Shown piece by piece: positions 36,982 to 43,893 of a stretch of 64,000 nucleotides of DNA (position 1 is its first letter; every line of letters begins with the position of its first letter). The notes below the pieces were generated by a model, which saw only the letters and a program-made list of their open reading frames with translations, did not search any database and had not been told where the DNA came from. A program made the translations under genes and the position numbers. Location: NCBI GenBank assembly GCA_965238045.1, contig CBDEGU010000011.1, forward strand, positions 310,001 through 374,000. Direction: 5' to 3'. This stretch comes from CBDEGU01 sp965238045. Lineage in GTDB: Bacteria > Acidobacteriota > Terriglobia > Bryobacterales > UBA6623.

Positions 36982-39273
36982 CTACGGAGTTACGACATTT
37001 TGGCGAACCACGGGAACAACAACACGCGCCTTGCTCAGCGCGACATCCCTTAGGATGACGGCGTCGCGAATCTCGATGAAATCCCCAGTAACAACTGCGG
37101 TCAAGCCCACGGCGATACTGTCTTGTTCACGCAGCCGGCCAAAATCCCGAGTGAGGGTGAACCGCTGCCACTCATCCGTGTGCTGACTCCACAGATATGT
37201 CCAGTTCGCGTCCTCGCCCGCCTCCACGTCATACAGATGCACATTGCCGAGGGTCCCTGCTCTGAATCGCGCCGTCACCATCACCGCCAGTTGCGGGGCA
37301 TTGGGCAAATCCTTGAGTGACCGTATCACCGCCATCCATGCCATCGCTTCCTTAGCCGTAACGCGAAGCAGCGGTCCGGCATCGTCGCTCAGGACCTCGA
37401 CCGTAGTCGGGCCAGCCCCGCCGACCCCCCACGCCGGATCCTTGGTTCCGTCTTCGCGAAAGAAGCTCGTGACCGCGGAGTCGCCCCGCCGGCGGCGCCA
37501 CTCGGCATCGCGGGTTCGCCAGTTCGGCTTTTCGATGTAATACACCCAAATCGACTTTCCAATCTTGGTCCGCGGCTCATAGTCGGTCAGCCACTGGTAG
37601 TCGCGGCTGTCTGCCGGTCTGTTGAATCCCTGCAAGTGCATCACACTGATCGCGACCCACCCGTCCGGCCGGTCCTCGGGCGCGAACTCCTTCTCCCCGG
37701 TGATGCCGGCAGACTCGGGAGGATCGGGGCCCCAGTATTTCAAATAGAGGTCATCCACCCCCTGCTCGTCCAGGTAGCGGCCCAGCCGCCGCAGGTCTTG
37801 TCCCCAATCGAGATTGCTGTCCGCGAGAAGCTGGTGCTCCCTTCCTGAACCCAGCTCATTGAAGTACGGCAAATAGTCAGGATGCGCCGACAGGGAGCTG
37901 GCCAGATGAGCCAGCAGCAGAACCAGGGTCGCGTTCACCAGCCCGCGGCTGCGGAGAAACCGGCCCTCCGAGCGGACCAGCAAGCAGGAAGCCGCCACCG
38001 CGAGAAACGGATACAGAGCAAGAACGTGACGGACACCGATATTGAGCTTGCCGGACATGGCAATCGCAAGAACCAGGCCACCGCAGAGCAGTGCGTACCA
38101 CGAGCCTTCCCGAAGCGAGCGGAGCGGCCGGCGACAGAGAACGGCGACGGCGGCCGCGATCATGAGCAAGAAAGGCAGCGTGGTTTTCAAACCAAGAGCC
38201 ACGGGAAAGTAGTACCACCAGCCCTGCGTACTGACTTCTCCGAGAAAGAACTGCCAAAAGTGCCCGCCCAGGGCGTGGTTGGATGCAACCCAGAAGCCAT
38301 CTGCCCAGCCCCGAAATACCGTCGCCGCCAGGGAAACCAGCGGCCTCGCCCACGAGTTCAAGAACGACCCGGGAGCAAGGTGCAAGTCGAGGGATGCAAG
38401 ATAGTCCTCGGGCGAACCCCAAGGATCGACCGGCCATATCCGCCACCCAGCCCAAACAATAAGTAAAGCCGTCAGCGCGAAGACGCCTCCGTGCCCGAGC
38501 AGCGTTCGCACTGGCGCCAAGGTGCGGCGGGAGTCTCCGGCCCAGCTCCTTATCAACGACAGAGCGATGAGGCCCATCACGATGATTGGGATGTACGCCG
38601 TCGCCGAATACTTCGCCAGCAATGCCAGCCCGGACCAAAAACCGGCGGCCGCGGCGCTGCTGGCAGTCGGCGCTTGCACCCAGACAAACAAGTGATACGT
38701 CACCGCAATCAGGAGAGCCGTGATGGACAAATCCGTCGTTGCCAGACCGGCGTGGGCCAGCACCGTCGGCGAAAACGTGATCAAGAGTACCGCCGCAAAG
38801 CCAGCGACCGGCCCGTAAAGGAGGGCGGCCCAGCAGTAAACGTACATGACGAGTATCGGGAGAAACACGAGATTGCCAATACGCCCCAAGGTCACAATGG
38901 TCGAGCGGAAACGCGGAGAGCCCCCCAGCATCTGTTCGGTGTGGTTCCACATCAACGCCGTCCTGATCGATAGATGCTTGCGCTCGCGCATGTCCCGCTC
39001 GATATGACCCGGCGCCGAGGGATCGCTGTCGGGAATGCGCGCGCCCCACAGATAGGGAAGAAATCCTTCCGCGTACCTCACCAAAGGGGGGTGTTCCAGA
39101 TCGAAATTGTAGCGTCCGCCGTGATGGAGGGCGACCCCGGCCGCAATGTGGGCTGTCTCGTCCATGGCGCTCGAATACTGTGTGTAGACCAGCGCGATCC
39201 GCAGCACCATGACAGAGAGCAGCAACCCCAAGAGGGCCAGGTGATTTCGAGTCAAAAACCGGTCGAGGGGCAT
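36982..39273 (-). CDS. GT39-like integral membrane glycosyltransferase
   Basis: The 763-residue protein has about 11 hydrophobic helices up to residue 450, then a large periplasmic part. The first loop has the acidic residues typical of GT-C enzymes (YSSAMDETAHIAAG, FDLEHPPLVRYAEGFLP). GKLNIGVRHVLALYPFLA and LADSNLDWGQDLRRLGRYL also recur in this family. The final 150 residues look like a jelly-roll carbohydrate-binding domain (GNVHLYDVEAGEDANWTYLW). It probably transfers a sugar from a polyprenyl phosphate donor to a protein or glycan outside the membrane. Acceptor unknown. The ATG at 39273 has no strong ribosome site. Confidence 0.82.
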   Translation of the reverse strand: MPLDRFLTRNHLALLGLLLSVMVLRIALVYTQYSSAMDETAHIAAGVALHHGGRYNFDLEHPPLVRYAEGFLPYLWGARIPDSDPSAPGHIERDMRERKHLSIRTALMWNHTEQMLGGSPRFRSTIVTLGRIGNLVFLPILVMYVYCWAALLYGPVAGFAAVLLITFSPTVLAHAGLATTDLSITALLIAVTYHLFVWVQAPTASSAAAAGFWSGLALLAKYSATAYIPIIVMGLIALSLIRSWAGDSRRTLAPVRTLLGHGGVFALTALLIVWAGWRIWPVDPWGSPEDYLASLDLHLAPGSFLNSWARPLVSLAATVFRGWADGFWVASNHALGGHFWQFFLGEVSTQGWWYYFPVALGLKTTLPFLLMIAAAVAVLCRRPLRSLREGSWYALLCGGLVLAIAMSGKLNIGVRHVLALYPFLAVAASCLLVRSEGRFLRSRGLVNATLVLLLAHLASSLSAHPDYLPYFNELGSGREHQLLADSNLDWGQDLRRLGRYLDEQGVDDLYLKYWGPDPPESAGITGEKEFAPEDRPDGWVAISVMHLQGFNRPADSRDYQWLTDYEPRTKIGKSIWVYYIEKPNWRTRDAEWRRRRGDSAVTSFFREDGTKDPAWGVGGAGPTTVEVLSDDAGPLLRVTAKEAMAWMAVIRSLKDLPNAPQLAVMVTARFRAGTLGNVHLYDVEAGEDANWTYLWSQHTDEWQRFTLTRDFGRLREQDSIAVGLTAVVTGDFIEIRDAVILRDVALSKARVVVPVVRQNVVTP

Positions 39274-39683
39274 GGTTAAGTTAAAGATCCCGAGGTGGTT
39301 TTACACTGCGGCGCGCCTCGCTCACCCTCTTTCAGCGCGCACGCGACGCCTTCTCCCAGCCACTGAAAGCTCGCTCCCCCAAGGACTCGATGATGAATCG
39401 CTTTGAGATGATGACGTCCCACTCGGAACAGGTTGTGAATCGGGCCGTGGAAACGTCGGGGACATCCATGACAGGTACATCCATGATAGGTACATGTCAA
39501 GGATGGATGTACCTGGAGGGCTTTGCCTTGCCACTACCCTGCCGGGCGCGAGCGTATTCGGCGCCGCTCTCGCCGCGATGCAAGGCCCGGCCGCGAACCG
39601 CCCGGACTCTTGCGGTTGTACCCGCCAGGAACCGCGGCCGGCTTGATCGGGAGCGCGTTCAGCCCGGCTCCCGCCACGGGCCG
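39274..39683. other. Gap with short repeats
   Basis: No convincing gene. Both strands have short open frames without ribosome sites. The only structure is the direct and inverted repeat at 39462-39513. Confidence 0.4.
39462..39513. repeat. 15-bp direct repeat and hairpin
   Basis: ACATCCATGACAGGT is followed at once by ACATCCATGATAGGT, and then ACAT. AGGTACATCCAT (39473-39484) is exactly inverted at 39502-39513 (ATGGATGTACCT), so the segment can fold into a stem of 12 bp. Seen directly; the role is unknown. Confidence 0.6.
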
Positions 39684-40367
39684 CTAGCCCCCGTGGAGAC
39701 GTGCTACCGGGTCGCTCGGCGGAACCTGAGTCTTCTCCGCCCGGGACTCGAGCCTCTCGAGGCGCTCGGTCAGATTGGCGATCATCAGGCCGACCGGATC
39801 GGGAAGGTGGCCGTGTTCAAGCAATTCCTCTTCTTCGCTTGCCACCGCGACTCCCTTCACCGCCACCACGCGCCCTGGGACGCCCACCACGGTGGAATGG
39901 GGCTCGACCGACTTGACGACCACCGAGCCGGCGCCGACGCGAACCCAGCAGCCGATTTCAATATTGCCCAGCACCTTGGCGCCGGAACCTACGACAACAT
40001 GATCGCCCAGGGTGGGATGACGCTTGCCCTTCTCATGTCCGGTACCTCCCAGCGTTACGCCCTGGTAAAGCAGTACGTCGTCAGCGATTTCGCTCGTCTC
40101 ACCGATGACCACTCCCATGCCGTGATCGATAAAGAAGCGGCGTCCGATTCGCGCGCCCGGATGAATCTCGATTCCAGTGAGCCAGCGTGAAAAATGTGAG
40201 ATCAGCCGGGCCAGAATGTAGAACCGGCGCAGATAGAAGCGATGGGCCAGCCGATGCAGAAGGATCGCGTGGACCCCCGGGTAACAAGTCATTACCTCGA
40301 GTGTGCCGCGCGCGGCCGGGTCCTGCTTGAAGACGGTCTGAATCTGCTCTCGTATGCCTTGAAACAT
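39684..40367 (-). CDS. cysE: Serine O-acetyltransferase
   Basis: The 227-residue protein contains the helical N-terminal part (YPGVHAILLHRLAHRFYLRR) and the left-handed beta-helix: TGIEIHPGARIGRRFFIDHG, MGVVIGETSEIADDVLLYQG, VTLGGTGHEKGKRHPTLGD and VVVGSGAKVLGNIEIG. It makes O-acetylserine, the cysteine precursor. The C-terminal tail of about 50 residues is longer and variable. GGGAGG lies 5 nt before the ATG. Three 15-bp direct repeats lie about 65 bp upstream and could be a control site. No cysK is adjacent. Confidence 0.93.
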   Translation of the reverse strand: MFQGIREQIQTVFKQDPAARGTLEVMTCYPGVHAILLHRLAHRFYLRRFYILARLISHFSRWLTGIEIHPGARIGRRFFIDHGMGVVIGETSEIADDVLLYQGVTLGGTGHEKGKRHPTLGDHVVVGSGAKVLGNIEIGCWVRVGAGSVVVKSVEPHSTVVGVPGRVVAVKGVAVASEEEELLEHGHLPDPVGLMIANLTERLERLESRAEKTQVPPSDPVARLHGG

Positions 40368-40429
40368 AAGAACCTCCCTCCCGGAACACGCTCCGAATCG
40401 AACGCGAAAGACAGGCCGCGTCGTGGACA

Positions 40430-40474
40430 GCGATATTCGGGACTGCGATGTTCGGGACTGCGATATTCGAGAAC
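40430..40474. repeat. Three tandem 15-bp repeats upstream of cysE
   Basis: The units are GCGATATTCGGGACT, GCGATGTTCGGGACT and GCGATATTCGAGAAC, followed by a partial GCGATTTCTCGGA. They lie 63 bp upstream of the cysE start. Direct repeats at helical-turn-like spacing could bind a regulator; they could also be a simple slippage product. Confidence 0.6.
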
Positions 40475-40655
40475 GCGATTTCTCGGAAGTGGTGCGAGAT
40501 GAAAACTAGCTGTCGCGGCGCCGGCGCGGGGCCGGCTCACTACAACAGCACTGGGAGGGGATAGGCATACCGCTTTTCCTTGATGCTATGGCATGACCGA
40601 GAAAAAGTCAACGCTCCAATCGTCGCGTGGCTCGGGACTCCATGCGCCACCGCCG

Positions 40656-41438
40656 CTAGCGGCCGTCTGATTCGATATCGCCAGCAATCGGCTCGCTCTT
40701 GAAGGGGTTGAAATCCACGCCATCGTCGAAGACATCCACTCCTTCGCTTCTTTTGAGCGTGTTGACCACCAGATAGGTCAGCGGCGTGGCGGCCGCCTCG
40801 TAGAGGACCTTGAATAAATAGCCGGTCACTATCATATTGACCATGGTCGCCAGATCCTGAACCCCGGCGAAGATCAGAACGATCACCACTACCGTGTCGA
40901 CAAGCTGCCCGACCACTGTCGAGCCTATGGTTCGCGACCAGAGGTGCTTGCCTTTGGTCAGCAGTTTCATCTTCGCCATCACGATCGCGTTGGCGAACTC
41001 CCCGCACCAGTAGGCGACCAGACTGGCGACGAGAACGCGAGGCACAAAGCCGAACACTTTCTCGAACGCGTCCTGATTTTCCCATTCCGGAGCGGCGGGA
41101 AGGCTCGTGGTAATCAGGGCCATCGACGCCAGCAGAGCCGCTGAAAAGAAGCCGATCCAGATGGCCCGGCGCGACGCGCCGTATCCGTAAACCTCGACGA
41201 AGATGTCGCCGAAAATGTAGGTGATGGGAAACAAGATCTGAGCCCCGCTCAGCAGGAACGGGCCGAACTGGCGCCCGGCGACCTCGAAGGGCCCGATGGC
41301 GCAGATTTTCTGCGCTACCAGATTCGAGACCAGAAGAATGACGACGAAGGCATGCACCAGCAGGTCGTAGTAGCGGAAATGGTGGGGGTTGACGGCGGCG
41401 GCGCCATCGCGACCCGGGTGATGAAGCTCCGGAATCAT
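40656..41438 (-). CDS. Queuosine precursor transporter (YhhQ/VUT family)
   Basis: The 260-residue protein has about six hydrophobic helices, and VUT-family text: VSNLVAQKICAIGPFEVAG, PITYIFGDIFVEVYGYGASR, and STVVGQLVDTVVVIVLIFAG. The family imports preQ1 or preQ0, precursors of queuosine. The C-terminal tail is soluble and acidic. A GC-rich 5' region has no visible riboswitch. The gene is alone, and no queuosine synthesis genes are near. The start MIPELHHPG has no strong Shine-Dalgarno; a GTG start nearer the first helix is possible. Confidence 0.88.
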   Translation of the reverse strand: MIPELHHPGRDGAAAVNPHHFRYYDLLVHAFVVILLVSNLVAQKICAIGPFEVAGRQFGPFLLSGAQILFPITYIFGDIFVEVYGYGASRRAIWIGFFSAALLASMALITTSLPAAPEWENQDAFEKVFGFVPRVLVASLVAYWCGEFANAIVMAKMKLLTKGKHLWSRTIGSTVVGQLVDTVVVIVLIFAGVQDLATMVNMIVTGYLFKVLYEAAATPLTYLVVNTLKRSEGVDVFDDGVDFNPFKSEPIAGDIESDGR

Positions 41439-42425
41439 AAGGTCATAGTGTACGCTGTTGGGCGAGCGGCGGCGGGGGTTGGGTGTGACGTTGTGTCCGG
41501 TTATGCCCGGTTTTTGGGATCTTTTAGCTTTTTTTTATTGCGTCGCGATGATCGAGTGGTGGGGCAGTGCGGGTTTTGGGGGCTGCGCGGCGGTGCGGCT
41601 GGATCTTGGGCGTCGGTTCGGTGGCGTCGTTTTGTCCGGATTTCCCCAGATTTTAGGATATTTGGACGGCCGCAGGCGGCTTGAAGGGCTCGACGGTGTC
41701 TCGCCCCTGGCGCCGGTGCATCGTTTGGCGGATGGGTTGGGTGGGTGGCTGGCTTTTTCGCGGTGCTTCTTTTTCAAATTCAAAAAAACTTCAAAAAAGT
41801 GAGAGACGCCTCTCGTTCCGACTATGTGATCCCGGCGAGCCGCCCCAGCCGGAAGTTGCAGGCGGTTCCGGGCGAAGGGTTCTCTCGCGCGGTCTTGCCG
41901 CACGGTGATCCCGCGCGGCGATGGTGCACGACTGTGCTCGTAGCCCTTCGCGGTGGATGTCCACTTTCGAGAGCCGTCCGAAGACCCGCGCGAGCTTTCT
42001 GTCCTGGCCAGGAAACGGTCGGGGGATCGCGGTGATCTATCCTTTCCGGTCGTTACGGGTATAGGCTAGCACGCGGTGTCAAGTGTTTTGGGGTGCTTTT
42101 GGGGTATGTTGTTGATTTGGCGGGGGTGGATTGTTGTGACTCGCCTGTTGGGGGTGGGGCGTAGCGGTGGGTGGATGGAGGCGCAGGTATGAACGGTTTG
42201 CTGGGGTGGGAAAAGCCGCGGCTCTCAAAACCGAGATTCGCGCTACGGGTCTTCGGAGATCCTGGGCTGGCAAGTTGGTGATTTAGAAGGGTTCGGCGAG
42301 ATTGGGTCTGTTTGGTAGTTCGATTTCGGCAGTTTGGGGCTGGGCGGTGGCTGGGGCGGCGATGGGGCGGCGATGGGGCGGCAGGACTCGGCCGAACGGA
42401 AAACCTTGGCACTCGGGGCCGGGAA
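41439..42425. other. Gene-poor 1-kb region, G+T-rich plus strand
   Basis: No gene on either strand. The plus strand is strikingly rich in G and T, above all in 41460-41770 and 42060-42240, with few C and A. A repeat-like stretch (AAAGCCGCGG ... CGGGTCTTC) lies near 42212-42255 and resembles one near 33076. TACACT close to the start of the transporter gene (about 41450-41455, reverse strand) is a possible -10. The A-rich stretch 41525-41540 on the reverse strand does not fold into a preQ1 riboswitch that I can see. Confidence 0.5.
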
Positions 42426-43415
42426 TCAGAGCGGCAGGACTCGGCCCAGTCCCTGTTCGCTAGCCCGCTTGAAGATCTCCGCTCCAACAACCACGTCCTC
42501 GACGCCCATACCGATGTTCATATCGATGATCAGCTCATCCTCATTCTTACGGCCGGGCTTGACGCCGGCCACCACCTCGCCGATTTCGGCATGCAGCGGC
42601 GGCAAACCGTGCTCGAGGTAGCCGACGGTCATGAAGGACTCCATTTCCGCCAGGCTGTCAACGAGGAACTTGCCGGCGCGCTCGAAGGTCTCCCATTCCC
42701 AATAGCTATCGAAGTCCACCAGCAGCAGCAGAGCGCCCGGCTCGATCCACCGGTCACGGACCTGAGGGTCGGGCTTATTGAGAATCGCGGTGGCGCTCAC
42801 TACGACCTGAGAGCCGCGCACGATCTGCTCCGGCCCATCGCAAGCCACCAGTTCCACATCCATCGTGGGCTGTAATTCTTCGATCAGCTTGCGCGTGACT
42901 TCGGGGAAGCGATCGGTGATCTTGATCTTCTTCAGCTTGGGCAGCACTCGCGGGAGGATCCGCACATGCTCGCGGCCCTGCACCCCCGCGCCCGCGATGC
43001 CAATTTCGGTTGTTTGCTTGGGTGCCAGGAATTCACAGGCAAGCGCCGAGACGGCCGCGGTCCTCTTGGCGGTGCACCAGATCGCGTCCAGAATGCAGAC
43101 CGGCTAACCGGTTTGCGGATCATTGAGGATCATCAAACCGCTGGTCTGGGACAAGTTGTACTTGTGATTATCAGGGAAACATTCGGCCCACTTGATTCCG
43201 CAGGCCTTGACGGCCGGTACCCACGCTGGCATGGCGTGCATCAGCGTGTCCGGCAGGGGATGAATCCCGATCTTGGCGGGCATCTCGACTTTTTTGTTGC
43301 CGTGCTGGGTCAGTGCCGTGCGCACCAGCTCCAGCATGTCCTCCGGAGTTAACCCGGCGGCGGCCACGTCGGCCTGTGTGAGATAGAGAATTTCTTTTCC
43401 TGGTTCGGGCATCAT
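42426..43415 (-). pseudogene. Ornithine cyclodeaminase/mu-crystallin family, broken by TAG
   Basis: From the ATG at 43415 the frame gives a typical family N-terminus (YLTQADVAAAGLTPEDMLEL, MPAKIGIHPLPDTLMHAMPA) and reaches LMILNDPQTG, then a single TAG at 43104-43106 (codon 104). The same frame continues without interruption: PVCILDAIWCTAKRTAAVSA, then the NAD motif IGIAGAGVQGREH, to the stop at 42426. Total length would be 329 residues, normal for the family. One base change would restore it. No frameshift is needed. Either a real nonsense mutation or an error. Members reduce or deaminate amino acids; the substrate is unknown. Confidence 0.82.
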
Positions 43416-43893
43416 GTGTGTCTCTTGACTTGCGGAGGTCGCCGGGCGCCGGTCATCGGCTCGCGACAAAAAACATGATACATCATCGCTTGAGAACCTT
43501 GGAATCATGAATGACATAGTCTAGCCGCAGACTCCCCGGACCGGACTGCAAGGACTTCTACCGGTTGGGCGCTGGTGCCGGAGTGGGGTGCTTCCGAGTG
43601 GGCCGTCACCCGGGAGGAATCACGTCTGGATGGCCGGGAAACCACTTGTCCGGGTTGCCGACCGTCCAGCCAGGTGAAGCTGCGATCTGGCTAAGTTCCT
43701 TTGTTGGACCAAGTCAAAAGCTAAGGGTGGCGGATTGTTGGTGGGAAGGCGACATCCCGACAGCTAACCGACGATCGGGGCGCCCACTTCATGGAGTTCC
43801 GGTCATCGGAAGTCATCCCAGCACCCTCCAGGTGACCCTCTTCAGCTTTGCAGCTCCTTTCTGGTACAGTATCCCTATCCCTGGAGGTTCGAT
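43416..43893. other. Gap upstream of the SBBP protein gene
   Basis: No gene is visible. The promoter of the SBBP gene should lie near its right end (TACAGTAT at 43864-43871 could be a -10, without a clear -35), and GGAGG at 43882-43886 is its ribosome site. The left end should carry the promoter of the cyclodeaminase. Confidence 0.4.

Noticed and set aside
39462..40474. CRISPR-like arrays at 39.46 and 40.43 kb
   Set aside because: Units are adjacent 15-mers without spacers; no cas genes are present.
41439..41545. preQ1 riboswitch before the queuosine precursor transporter
   Set aside because: There is an A-rich run but no C-rich hairpin of the right shape before it, and the run is about 90 nt from the start codon.
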